This document shows, piece after piece, positions 1-12,579 of a stretch of DNA of 64,000 nucleotides (the first letter of the stretch is position 1; the number at the start of each line of letters is the position of its first letter). Where the stretch lies: contig NC_034016.1 of the NCBI RefSeq assembly GCF_000346465.2, positions 20,390,442 to 20,454,441 on the forward strand, written 5' to 3'. A program made the position numbers and the translations under genes. This DNA is from Prunus persica (taxonomy: Eukaryota; Streptophyta; Magnoliopsida; Rosales; Rosaceae). Under the pieces are notes generated by a model, which saw only the letters and a list, made by a program, of their open reading frames with translations, did not search any database and had not been told where the DNA came from.

Positions 1-984
1 TTTGAATAATTTTTGCTCTACAGACTCTTCAATTCAATTAATGCAATATCACTATGTGGCAATTTGAAGAGGTTTTGTTTTTCCAAAGTAAAATTAAATG
101 ATTTGAAGAGATTGCAACTTTGATGATTGAATTTAACAAGGCTGTGGGAGAGATTTTTTATGATGTGGCTCACCTATTTGAGCATCCAAAAGTGAATGAA
201 GAAGCTATTGGAGATGTTCAAAGAGTCCATTAACATTGAGAGAAAGCTCCTAAATTTGTATTTGATAGATTTAGTGTTTTTTCAAATATAAGCAATATTA
301 GGGAAGAGGGAATCAAACACATGATTTGGGGTGCATCTATTTAACAACATGGTAGATAAGCTACATGGGTGCAGTTATTTATTTAATTTTCCTAATTAGT
401 AATGACTATTACTATCAGGGAGATGTACCAATCATCTTGATTGAGAAGGAAACGATTAAGCTAATCTTGGGATTCCCAGGAATATTGAAGGGGGTAGATG
501 TCTCATATGCCTTTGCATGCCATTGCAAAATCATATAGAATAGATATTAGACACCATTTGTAACTAGAGGCACCATTAGGTTCAAATTTAAACACATGTT
601 TAATTTTTATTTCTGCAAGTGTACTTGAACCTTAGCTAAACCATGGAAAATAGGTTAAGATATTTAAATTGTAGAGTGCTCAAACGTATCATCATTTGTA
701 TTTAACGGAGGAGGGGAGGACAATAGTTGAACTTTTGTGTTGAAGGTAGCACTGAAGTTATAAGCCAGGCCAAACGTACCATTGTTGAATTTGATAAGGA
801 AAGATGCAATTAACAATTCAGGATGACTCGGATTTCAAGGTTTTTCTTCAATAATGTCAATGTGGTGTACTCTAATATAGTCACTCAATAAAGACTACAT
901 TATCTTAGTAAGATTAAAGTTGATTATTTCAATTAGCCAAGTAATTTATGCACCTGAAGTACTAATTAATAATTTTAGTATACA

Positions 985-1036
<52 letters not shown>

Positions 1037-1182
1037 CTATTCTAGATTTTATGACTTAAGGTGCTAATTTCTTGTTCTTCAAACAAAAAGACAAGCTCAG
1101 TATATACATCTTTGGGCATAGCACATCTGAAAGACCAGTCATATGACTCATAATCTTGAAAGAAACATGATGACAGATTGAT
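1..1182. other. Unassigned DNA with (AG)n microsatellite
   Basis: No gene is supported here. On the + strand around 120-300 a short open stretch gives a protein-like segment (including EFNKAVGEIFYDVAHLFEHP), but stops interrupt it and I do not recognise the family. It may be a decayed gene or transposon fragment. A run of about 24 AG units lies at 987-1034. The last 150 bases lie downstream of the LBD gene and probably include its 3' UTR. Confidence 0.4.
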
Positions 1183-2053
1183 TCAGTTTCTCATCATTCT
1201 GAGGGCCAGTGCCTGAAGCTCCCCCAAGTCACCATTGTATGGTCTCTTCTTAGAACAAGCTTGGTATGAGAAGTCATCTCTGCTGCTTTGTATCTCCTGC
1301 ATATTCATAGCAATATCACTGCAGTTGTGGTCAATGGATTCAAGCGAGCTCTGAGGTGAAATAGGATTCATGTAACTTGGATAATTTGGAAAGTTTGTGA
1401 CTCCATTCACATTCCCTGGCCACTGAGTGCTCTCTATGTTCCTTGAATCAACAAGGCTCTGGTGAGCCAGTTGAGCCCTTACTTGCATCAATTGTGCTTG
1501 CAAACATGCCACCTATGAGTGATAAATACTAATTGTTAGACCATGATATGAAAAGGGTTGGCTTAATGCAACCAAAAAACAAAAGGGTTTGCTTAATTCA
1601 TCCAAGAAACATAGGGGTTGGCTTAATGCAACCAAAAAACAAAAGGGTTTGCTAAATTCATCCAAAACACAAAAGGTTGGCTTAATTCAACCAAAAAAGA
1701 AAAGGGTTAAGCTTAATTGGCACAAAAATTGAGACCTTTTTGGTAAGTACCTGTTGTTGCAGGGCAAAAATGTGAGCCACACATCCATAAACAGGATCTC
1801 TGATTCTTGCTTGAGCTTCATAGGCAATTGTGACAACAGCTTCACAACGATCATGAACAGGGACATGCAACAACAATTTGGACACATTGCTAGCACCAAA
1901 CACTTTGTGAATGGCAGCAAATCGAGCAGGCCCTTGCTCAGAGCAAAAATAAGGTGCAAAGATACAGTCAGAGGCACACTTTCTCCTCAGAAACTTGCAT
2001 GCCCCACAAGGAGAGCCAGTGCCAGAGCCATTACTGCCAGCCCCAGAAGCCAT
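1183..2053 (-). CDS. LOB-domain transcription factor (LBD16/LBD29-like, class I)
   Basis: Plant-specific nuclear DNA-binding protein of the LATERAL ORGAN BOUNDARIES family. Two exons: 2053-1751 (101 codons) and 1512-1183 (109 codons plus stop), joined in phase 0 with GT donor at 1750 and AG acceptor at 1514-1513, giving 210 residues. The C block CX2CX6CX3C is C16, C19, C26, C30. The GAS block ([17 protein letters not shown]) and the Leu-rich coiled-coil segment ending in [17 protein letters not shown] follow, which places it in class I. The domain closely matches recalled LBD16/LBD29 group sequences, which act downstream of auxin in lateral-root formation; that role is inferred from family. 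The C-terminal 90 residues are low-complexity and less conserved. A (GA)n tract lies in the 5' UTR at about 2138-2161, and a minisatellite fills part of the intron. Confidence 0.93.
1552..1725. repeat. Minisatellite inside the LBD intron
   Basis: About five imperfect tandem copies of a 32-base unit built on GGGTTGGCTTAATGCAACC alternating with GGGTTTGCTTAATTCATCC, so the higher-order unit is about 64 bases. It occupies most of the 238-bp intron of the LOB-domain gene, between the donor at 1750 and the acceptor at 1513. Confidence 0.85.
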
Positions 2054-2134
2054 TTTTGGGTTTGGTAGAGAATAAGAGACTGTATTTCACCCAAAAAAAG
2101 AGAATAAGAGAGTGAGTGACTGAGTGAAAATTGG

Positions 2135-2165
<31 letters not shown>

Positions 2166-4610
2166 TAAAATATTTTTAGGCACACGAGCACACTAGGAAA
2201 TGGTGCACATAGAGAAGAGTTATATGACTTTGGGGTTAATGGGGTTGGGTTGAAGGAGGAAAGTGGGGCATTGAGAAACATAAAAGGGGAGGTCTTATAA
2301 GAAATGTGAACGGGGGACAAGGAAGGTCTGTGTGTTGGGTTCTAAGGGGACATTTCTTAATGGTTTTGTAATCTGATGGGGCTACTTTCTTTAAGGCTTT
2401 CAACTTACTCTCAGACAATTTTTTTTTCCTTTCTTTTATCTTTCAATGGTTAAGAGTTTGATTAACATTTTTTTATGTGAAGTTTGATTTTGTTGGTTTG
2501 AATATGTTTATATTTTCCGCCGAACGCCGCACCTGGGAACTGCTGCAATTTGTCGCCTTGTGGCATACCTGCTGGTATTTTTCTACCGACAATTACTAAT
2601 GATTCAGTTACCATGAGCAATATAGATGAGAAAAATGCTTATAATATGGCAAGAGGAGGAGGTATAATTTATTGAACTATAAATTATTAATTTGCTATAC
2701 AATAATCATGCTTAATTCCTTTAAACAAGTTGAAGACTTCAAACTTTTGGGAATCCTGGTGGAGAAAAACTGGTCCTGCTTTGGTTTCGTTTTGCGTTGC
2801 AGTTTGCTTGAGGTTTTGGAAATTGGGTTTTGTCAGATGAGATGAGATCAGAAAATGATGATGGGACTGGTGCTCTCTTGGAGATGAAGGTTTCATTGAG
2901 CTTTTTCAAGTGTAGAAGATGATTATGGAGTTAGTTGCAGTTTGTGCTTTTCTCGTGCGTTATACATGCCACCATTTATCACATCAGACAAAAGAGAAGC
3001 CAACTCAAAAGTCTTAAAAGTGGTTTACTATAACGCCATCGTTTTCTCCAGACATCTATCACAAATTAAATGCACATTTGTTTGCTTGCTTCACTCACTT
3101 TACTGGCCTCAACGACAACCACAAGTACTGCAAAGCAGTATTTCATATTCTGGACCTTATTTACTTACACCAAACAAGAAACTTCTGTATCAGTTGCTAA
3201 CCAAAACTTGGTGTAATAAGTTGGTTTTTTTTTATGCAATGGATTTGTAGTTTAAGTGTTCGAATCTCTCTTCGTTTAATGTACCTAAAAAAAAGATTGA
3301 TTTTCTAGTAAATTTTTCTGTAGGATCTTTCATATTGAGAGGGGCAATAATATTAATAAACTCACACACACCACACGGATGTTAGGACTAAAATCCTAAA
3401 ATCCAAGACCTTTCTTGTTATGAGCAATTACTTCAAACCACTACACTAGTGGTCCTTTGCGGTTTTCTAGTATTATTGTTTGTTAATTCATCCCAGTTGC
3501 TGCAGTCCTTTGTTAATTAGGAAAGAAAAACCAGTTCAATTAGCAACTAGTCTAAGTGATATAAATGACATGACCAACCCCAAATGGAACTTGGTCAGTC
3601 CAAGTATATGACCAGATTTGTGCAAGGGGTAAATGCAACGAACGGATGAAATCATAGGACAGGTGCCTCAGAGAGTCAGAGTTATTGTTGACCAGCTGTA
3701 GAGAACAGAGCAAGAAGACCTGCCACCTCCTTTGGGTGCATATATAAAAATGCTGGGCTATGTCAGAAAAGGCCAGAAGAAGGCTCAACTCCATGAGTAG
3801 GGCTCGTCATTCTAACAAAGGAAAATGGCTGTTTGTACCAAAAGTTACATTCCCATATCACAGATTCACCATTCTTAGCTTAGCTCAGCTCTGCTGCTGC
3901 ATGCATAGCTTATTTGCCAGCTCTTACCACCAGATCACACGAACGATCGGCAGTAATTGAATATTGAAAAAAAGAAGAAAAAAAAAATCCTATCCGTTCA
4001 CACATGACGTTTGCAGCTTAGCTACATTTATTTGGAGTCAAATTTGGATCATCATCAAGCACATGGCACACATGCATAGCTGCCTCCAAGATCCCATATC
4101 GAGAAGACTTTAGAACCAACAAACACCTTTCAGTTCATCCCTGGTTTAACGCAGGCACAATCGGTTACATAATTTTCTTTCACTCGTAGCTTTGGATGAC
4201 CTTAAAAAAGGAAAAAAAGAGAAACACCACCTTTATCCATTTCTTCATCTTCTTTATTAGAGGGTTCAGAACAAAACCAACTTACAGAAAACTTTTGGCC
4301 CAGTTGGGGATGATTTAAAATCATCCCTATTTATGTTTCCTATATATATACAAAAGGGTTGATTGACAAAAAATAAAAAAAGAAGTGCATTATATAGCCA
4401 CAAGAGAGAGCAAAAGGGTTTGATTCCATTACTGGAAAAACATTATCTACAATGCCAGAAGCAAAAGTTAAAAGATCTCACACAATCCCCAAAATAGATT
4501 TTATTGATATGAACATTCAAAACCCAGAACAGAGAAACATCGTGCAAGTTTCTGAGCACACCACCACACTGTACACCAGGGCCAAAATACTGGACACCAT
4601 TATGTCTCCC
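2054..4610. other. Intergenic region between LBD and PARP1 3' end
   Basis: Contains the LBD 5' UTR and promoter (GA tract 2138-2161) and, toward 4610, probable PARP1 3' UTR. A locally GC-rich stretch at 2515-2600 stands out from the AT-rich surroundings but I cannot assign it. No coding gene supported. Confidence 0.5.
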
Positions 4611-5468
4611 TCACCTCTTGTGATGAAACCTCACCTTCAACAGGAATTGCATCTTAACCTGTTCATAGATGTCAACACCCAGTTAAGTTACTATATGTCT
4701 CCAAAACAAGTGAAAAAATAGAGTCACAAGTGGTAATGACCAACAAGAACAAAGCTTAGAACTTACTTGAGCTTTATCATAAACAATGTACTCGTTATAC
4801 ATTAGCTCAGAGGCCTTGATATTTGATGGCACTGGTTTTCCACAAGGCACGATGACATCGTCCTTCCATTTTACATACTCCGACTCCTGAGGTATTTTCT
4901 TGCCAAGCCCCTTTGTAGAGTGCTTTCCTTTAGGAGGTTTGTCCATATACTAGAGGATAGTAGCATACAAATAAGTTAGATGGGCAAAAGTCACAGCAGA
5001 AATGGCAGGTTTGATGTATCTGTATGGGATTATTTTTTGTCTACACACACCAAAACTACAAACTTTTAGGGTGCACAAGAGCCTCCACATACTTCACTGA
5101 AGTTATACATGACAAGTATATACCACTAGTTCAAATGAGCGGGCAAACACTGTCAAACTACAATTAGAATATTCAAAACACACAATCAAAGCACATAAAA
5201 AGATAATGGAAAATGTCCTCACCGTAGCCTTCTTGAGCTCATGGACCTCCCCCAAGGCAACTTCACTTAGAAGCATGAGGCCCACAGGATTCTTCTTGTC
5301 TGTATAGCAATACTGAGCACTCTTACTGACAAGGTCAGCAAAGTAAATCCCCTTGCCAAACTGTAATGCGAAATGTTTATGCTTTTAGTCTTGCAGAAAA
5401 AGCATAGACACTACAACTGTGTACACGCAGAGGCACACAATACATAATACACAGATAGACATAAATGC

Positions 5469-5543
<75 letters not shown>

Positions 5544-8500
5544 CATATAACCAGTAGCAGGAGCTTCAGGAGGAGCTATTCTCAGTCCTTGGCTAAGTAT
5601 GCCCACAAAATTTGTAAACCGAGAACCTGGGAGTATAAAATTATTAGTTCTATTTCTACTCTTGATTATAGGTCCTAATACATTTAGTAGTAGATTTTAC
5701 GAAAGATTTCAAGGAACTATAGTCGTTCCCATCTCACAGCACACAAAAATAATTATATGAAGTTCATAGGCAGCGAAACTAACCATGCCAAAGAAGCATT
5801 CTGTTGTTAAGCTTTTTCCGATAGGGAGCAAATTTATCAAATTCCCCTTCCCTTTCAAGAGCAAAAACTTCTTCAAGCTCAAGGCTCCAATCCTGATATT
5901 ATCATAGAAAGCCAGACACAAGATTTAGAAAAATATATCAATTGACATTAAATGTTGAGTATATAGAAAAGGTCACCAACATAGTATGCTCGGAACTCAA
6001 GGTATCAAGATGCAAACCCACCGTATGTGTAGGGGCATGAGTAGTAAGAAGATATTTTTTAATCAACTGAAAATCTTCACTATCATGAGGAATTGGATCA
6101 ATATCACACCGGAGCTTCCTATACTTCTCATCAAGGGAGTCATCGGTATCAGCATCAAAACCAACTAATCTGGAAGCAATTTCAATGTCCTGGAGAGCTT
6201 CTAGCATTTTCACCTGCCAAGGATACAAAAAAGCTGTATAAACATCTTATGCCTTGCTTGTAAGTTGTAACTATGCAGACTTGCCAAAATCAGTTGCAAT
6301 CTCTCATTACAGCAGTAACTTTAGCATCAACGTCTTTAAATATGTCAAACTTTAGCATCATGAAAAATTAATATTTCAATCCCTCTGGTAAAAAAAATTA
6401 ATGAGCCCTAACATAAATAGTAATATAAGCAATCCGTTAAGGAGAGATTGGCATCATCAACCAAAAAAAAAACCCAAAAATAAATCATTTAAATTCATGC
6501 ATATTACATATAGGTTCAGAAAAACCATCTTCCAATAATGGAAAGGCGTGAAGGAAACTGTGAGCTTGAGAATGTGCAAAAACATGAAAGATGTAACCAC
6601 ACAGATCCTTATGTACCTTTGACTTAAAATCATCCTCATCTCTAATAACATGTGGATGTATGGAAGGTATCACAGTGAAAAATCGATTGCTTGCATCTAC
6701 AATCAAGCTCTCTTTCATGGAAGGAGCATGGCCATTACTATTCAACAGATTCTGTATTTCCGTTAATGCTTCAAACCCTGAACAAAGAGATCAGAAAAGG
6801 AAAATAAGGACTGGAGGAAAGGGCAAAAGACTTTATTATGCAAACTACTAAACATTAAACTTGAAAATAGAACAGTTTGATATCTGAACTCTACAGAAAA
6901 TTGAAGAGATTCTCTTATCAATATTTACCCTTTTGGATATTGCTTTTACTCAATTTCCCAAGTGGCATTTCTGACATATTTATCTCAAATTCCATCATGG
7001 CAGCTCTGCAAAACTTAAGACTTAGTCTCATAGACATACAACTCATATGATAGATAAAAAAAAAAAGGAAGAGAGAGAGAGAAACAAATGTTGAAACTAA
7101 ATTTTTTTAACCTGTATGTTTCAACATTGAAAAGCATCTTCATCAATTCTGCTAAAGGAGGAGCTAGTTTGCTGGCTGCATTGTTCTGATTTTTCTTGGA
7201 AACCTGTTTGTTAACCCCATAATCCTACAAATTCCAATTTTTAATCAAATAAACTTTAAGAAAAAGAAAATACAGAAACAAGGATTCACCACCAAGGATG
7301 GGTCCTTCACATTTGAGGATAATTATAAAAGAAATAAAAGAATAAGCAGTACAATATCCAATGGAAAGAATCTGCCAGGTTGCTTCTGAAAATTTTGTTT
7401 TTGCTCCCATGCTTCCCACGAATTCCCAGTCTTCTCAAGGAACAAACGTTTAAATTCACAGATCGCATCTGATTTCGACATATCTTCCAGTTTGTTACCT
7501 CCAATTTTATCATTCCCCACTCGTCCCCATTTACGAAACACATAGCAGTCTGAACTCTTATCATCTTGTATAATTTGGAGAATGTAGTAACTAAATAGAA
7601 AAGGGAGACAGCAAGAAAGAGTTAGAAATCAGAATTTATAACAAACATTATCAAAAGAAAAGGCCCAACTAACTACAAGTATATTGAGAAGTAATAGGCC
7701 CTAATAGGAGTTCCGAATACTTATTTTAAAAGCAAAACTAACTGCAAGTGATGGGTAAACTAATACAGAAAAGTTTAACTTCCAATACTGTAGAATAATG
7801 ATTTTATCCCTTTAGAGAAGAAAAAAATTGATAAGTACACAATAATGCTTTCATCGGAACTTAAGTTCAGAAGTAAACTGCAAATTCAAGGGACTACTTC
7901 CACAAGGATTTGCTCTAATAGTTTATCTTAAAACATGATGGGCAATGCATGAGGATCCGAGGCAAGAAACGATACTAGCAACTTAAGTTCAAGAAATGAG
8001 TAGTGCCAATTGATGTGGAAAACAACAAGATCAATTCCAGAAAAATTGATTAACAAGAAAGATAGAACAAACCAAATGCACCTGTTAACACCAGTTGATA
8101 AATCAGACATGCTTAAGGTCGTATTGTAGATGCTTTTCTCATCCTCAAGTATATGACATGTATCTTGCAGACCAGAAGATTCATGAACAGCACTTCGGCC
8201 TTTCACTTTGACAGTGACCATGCTAGAGGCTACACCAACAACTTCAACTTTGTACAGATCAAATGGAAGCTTCTTCTGTTTTTTAAAGCAATCAACCAGA
8301 TAATCCTCCCTAACAATTGGTAATTTCATTCTCCTGAAAATGCAACTTATCCCAGTCAAAAACCAAGGTAGAAATACACTCAAGAGTCAAGACCGGCAAT
8401 TTGATAGCATCTTAACCTTGCTTTTCTCATCTCAGCATCCTTATCATCAAGAGCTCCACTCACAACTAAGCAATTAGTATCTGCACTTTAATTTGTTTAA

Positions 8501-10373
8501 CAAAATAACTAATGTTATGCATCTTTAAGTCAATAGATACAGCTATAACCCAAAGAAGGCAAGGCACTAAATCAAATTATGTGCAAGAAAAGCACATGCC
8601 TTTCTTGATCTTCGAATGAACCAGTCCAGCTACACCCTCAATTTGTCTACTCCATTCTTCCTGCACAATCACCCTTAATGAAATTGATAGACCGAAGTGA
8701 AAGTGCAGAAAAAAAATTTCCACAGATACTACGAATTAAATACACATAAAAGGAACAAATGATCATGCCATGGATTCTTTTGGTAATCCACGAAAAGCAA
8801 CTTTCAAATCTGCCAAGCTTGCACTGTTAGATGACTGAGATTGGCCATTGAAAGCTTGACTTCCAGAAGGTTTGTTAGGTGTTGATGGAGGCAGTATCCG
8901 CACAGGTTTCTCAACCTTTTGTGATTTAAACCACTGCAAAATAAAAAACAAAAAACAATAATAACTTAAGCCATAACTTGGATCCCTACATACAGGACAT
9001 AAGTTGTAATTAAATACCTTATTAAGATATTGATTGTCTGTATCTTCTGGGACTTTCCACGTCCATTCAAGGCGTTCAGGTTCCTCAGTAGAGTAAGAAC
9101 ACTTACTCCACTCTGATATGTAGCCATGGCACCGGTACATGCCCCCAGAATAACGAAGAAAACCAGAACAGATTGGGCATCTACTAAGTGCTCCAAACAT
9201 CATTCCATCAGCGCTAAACATGTACAACAATAAAGAGTTAATCAAACTCAAGTTATTTAGATGAAAAACTAGTGATCCACTTACAGATGATAATCAGCTA
9301 AGGACAATTAGTAGATCGAATTCAAGCATACTGAACAAATCAAGCAACAACATTCAACAAGATTATTCTACGCAATCCACTACAAAACAAGACAAATGTA
9401 TAAAAGCATTTATGGAGAAACAAAATTTAAAAATAATAACGAAACGCCAGTTTGAAAAAGTGAAATTTACAAAAATAAAATTGAAAAAATGAACCTAAAG
9501 GGAGGAAAAAAAAGACAAAAGTAACGCAATTTCCACAGCTAGAACATAGATAATATTACCAGCGCTCACGCAAATCAAGCTCTGATCCTGTTGAATCTTG
9601 AACATTTGCTTCAAGCATTTCACGCAACTCAGCAGTCGTCACATGCTTTTTAAGATCATCTTTCAGTGCCCACAGCTCTTTAGATTGGGCCTCCAGTTTA
9701 CTCTCCAGATCAGTAGCATCCCTCACGGACACATCCCTGTTCGTTGACACATCTCCTTCCGACCTAGCAACTTTTGACTTCTGATCACGACCACTATCTT
9801 TTCTTCGTTTTGTGACAGTGTTAGACGTTGACTGTTGCAGAAATTCTTTATCCTCTTGTTCCTCAGTTTTCTTGCCTGAAAGGATGACTACTATAAGAGG
9901 AAAAACAATAGCGACTGACAAACAATAGATAACTGCTTATTACTGCATAGAAACAACCTACAATAAAAACAAAATGAACTTCATACCACCTCTTGCATTA
10001 GAAGGAACCTTCTTAACCAAGGCACGTACAGCTGCCTGATCAGCAACTGGGAGGGTCTCCCATCCAGACAACTTCTCCACTTCGGTGGATGGTGATAATT
10101 CCATGAAACAGTTGGCATGGTGCCATGCCAGGCCCCTGGGTCCTTGACCTTCAGGCTTGGTTGATATACGGACCTTAAAATGGAATAAAAAGCAATCATG
10201 CAGAGTAGTCAACTTCAATTATGCTTTATGAACTAGAATTGGAGAAAGATGTTGTATCTTATATACAATGATAATATACATTTCTATTAAAATAAGCTAA
10301 CATTTTCTTTATAAATTGGGACTAAAGCTTGCCACAGAACCATAGAATATTGTTGTGGTGTGTCTGGGCAGAC

Positions 10374-10438
<65 letters not shown>

Positions 10439-11662
10439 CTAGGAAGACACTTCGGCTGGTAACTCAACAAGTTTCAGCTTTCTTGTCTTGAACGTGTTCA
10501 ATCATACACTAGTGTGCCACCCGAAAGAAAAATGGTTTCAATTCATCGTTATCAAAATTGAAAACTTACTTTTGATTTACAGATTTCATTTCTCACACCA
10601 TAGATCCAAAGAAATCTACCAAACCCAACTAATACAAAAATGTACTTACTGAGCATATAAAAGATAGAGATAAACAATTACCAACCTCTGCTTTTAAAAT
10701 CTTTTGGCTGCAGCTCTTGCAAGTAGCACGAGAAGTTGGTGAAACTTCAATACCACTACTGATCTTGCTTGTTGTTGTTGCTGTTGTTATTGTATCTGGG
10801 GGTCCACCACTTTGTACATAATTTCTAATTTCCTTCTGATCTTCCCAACGAAGGAGCTCTAGGCCTTCAACATCATCGGTTCTAGATGCAAGACACAGGC
10901 GTATCAGTTAATCACTGCATTCATCCACTTCACTCAACGGAAAAATGATAAATATGGGAATAATACATACGATTTTATCTGCTTTGCTTTCTTCATTATG
11001 CAATCAGCATGGTTCCACATCTGATTCAGAAAACAAAAACAAGCCAAACATTTATACATGTAGTACTTTTTGGGGAAAGGTGCTGAGAAAATAAGAAGGC
11101 TGATGAAGAAAACACAAGTACAGCAATGTAAATTCATAAAGCACCATTTTATTCAAGGGGAAAAAGGAGAAGTTTTTAAGCAGAAGAAAATTTCTGCTGT
11201 TTTGCAGATTTTAGGAATCTTCTTTCTAGAGAATATTCTTCTTGATTATGTTTTGAACAAGACTTCGACTTTACACTAGAGCTGCAAAACTTGTCCCAAA
11301 AAAAACTTTTCCGTTCAAGCAAACATCAGAAAGCGTTTCTTATAATCCAATTACAGAACCCAAGAATGCTAAACAATGTGAAAAGACCAACATAAAGGTC
11401 CTGATTTTTTTTTTGGACGAATAAAGGTCCCAACTTTGTACTAACAAAAAGGCAAGCTAAATGAAAATGTAGCAGAATATACAAAGAAACCAAACCCATG
11501 CGTTAGAAATTAAAATCAACACATAATCGATGTTTCCAGCTAAGAGGTGTGAAAGTATAGCAAAAATAACAGGGTTTCTTGCAATCTTTCTTGACTTTCT
11601 TGTGTTATCGTTTGGGTGATAATAGTGACAAATGACAATACAGTGGAAGTGAAATGAGGGTG

Positions 11663-11708
<46 letters not shown>

Positions 11709-11863
11709 AGTACAGGCATGAAGCCGTCGAATTGGGTGGCCGTGACCATCTTGCCAAGGCGAAGCTTCTCTTTCTCAATGGGGGATTTACAGGTCTTGCA
11801 TGATGATCTCGACGACTTGGCATACTCCACCTTCCATGGCTTCGGGGGCTGAGGGTTCGCCAT
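4611..11863 (-). CDS. PARP1: Poly(ADP-ribose) polymerase 1 (zinc-finger PARP)
   Basis: Nuclear enzyme that uses NAD+ to build poly(ADP-ribose) at DNA breaks. Twenty exons: 11863-11714, 11020-10971, 10881-10686, 10173-9987, 9875-9560, 9213-9018, 8933-8769, 8660-8600, 8480-8417, 8333-8082, 7590-7353, 7224-7112, 7005-6929, 6777-6617, 6213-6022, 5892-5784, 5626-5544, 5360-5223, 4949-4767, 4658-4611. They give 992 residues, close to the length I recall for Arabidopsis PARP1 (about 983). Zinc finger 1: C22, C25, H54, C57. Zinc finger 2: C121, C124, H151, C154. PADR1/third zinc site: C312, C315, C328, C338. BRCT lies about 400-485, WGR around W567-G568-R569, helical regulatory domain about 630-740, catalytic domain from about 780. 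The catalytic H-Y-E triad is H842 (LLWHGS), Y876 (GIYFAD), E969 (NEYIVYD). All catalytic and zinc ligands are intact. Two adjacent introns (after 8769 and 8600) use GC donors. Confidence 0.96.
5471..5540. repeat. (AG)35 microsatellite in PARP1 intron 17
   Basis: Uninterrupted 70-base AG run. On the gene strand it reads (CT)n and begins 4 bases downstream of the exon 17 boundary at 5544, immediately after the splice donor. Confidence 0.95.
10376..10435. repeat. (GA)n microsatellite in PARP1 intron 3
   Basis: About 60 bases of pure GA repeat, inside the intron between exons 10881-10686 and 10173-9987. Confidence 0.95.
11666..11705. repeat. (AG)n microsatellite in PARP1 intron 1
   Basis: A 40-base AG run, read as (CT)n on the gene strand. 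It starts 9 bases downstream of the exon 1 boundary at 11714. Confidence 0.95.
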
Positions 11864-12579
11864 TCTCTCTATCTGTCTTCTCTCTCTCTGGGAAGTGAGA
11901 CTGACTGGTATTGAACTTTCTTTTACCACTGACACTCGGAGCTCCGCGGGCTGCTTGTCGCTTGCTGTCTGTCTAGCTTTAAGAAGCTTTCTTAAGAAGG
12001 TGCTTGCTTAGCATCCACATATTTTGACGGATCCGACCCGGCCCATATCTGTACTAGGTTATTTTGAACGTCCTTGCTTAAGAAGCTTTCCTTTTTATCC
12101 GACCAAAAAAAAACAGAAGCTTTCCTTTTCCTTTTTCTTTTTTTCTTTTTGAACGCGTAAAGAAGCTTTTGGAAACAAGTCAGTTTACCCAAAATAATAA
12201 AAAAGGAAAAGTAAATTCAGGTCGACATGTCTCTTGGGAAATTTGTTTAATCCGAAATTGGTGGCATATGAAGTTGCAGGGCCAATATTTATCCACAAAT
12301 AAAAGGGAACATAAGACTATTTTGGTATACATTATACAAATTCCATAAAATAATACTTCGATAATCATCCAATCATAAGTTAACAACTCTGTAGCCATGT
12401 ATTAGGGTAGCCATGACATAAAAAATACAGGTTAATTCGAGCAAGCAAAAACTTTGTTCCTTCCTTTCTCCCAAACTTCATGCTTGCACAACTTTGATGA
12501 ACTGTCTGAGTCTGCATTGGGGCTTCAAAGTTTGGTGTATGGATGAAATGCACCGGAGACGGAAACTAAGTGTTCATAT
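11864..12579 (-). promoter_or_regulatory. PARP1 5' UTR/promoter and DOHH 3' flank
   Basis: Gap between the DOHH stop (12580) and the PARP1 start (11863), both genes on the minus strand. On that strand a TGGGCC site II-type motif lies near 12041-12046. A TC-rich tract (about 11861-11896) precedes the start codon, probably in the 5' UTR. A/T-rich and CT-rich runs fill 12090-12160. No further gene seen. Confidence 0.45.

Noticed and set aside
1..900. Gene near the left edge
   Set aside because: Short protein-like stretches are broken by stops and frameshifts and match no family I can name.
5385..5606. ORF with a long Ser-Leu repeat
   Set aside because: Translation of the (CT)n microsatellite fused to a PARP1 exon.
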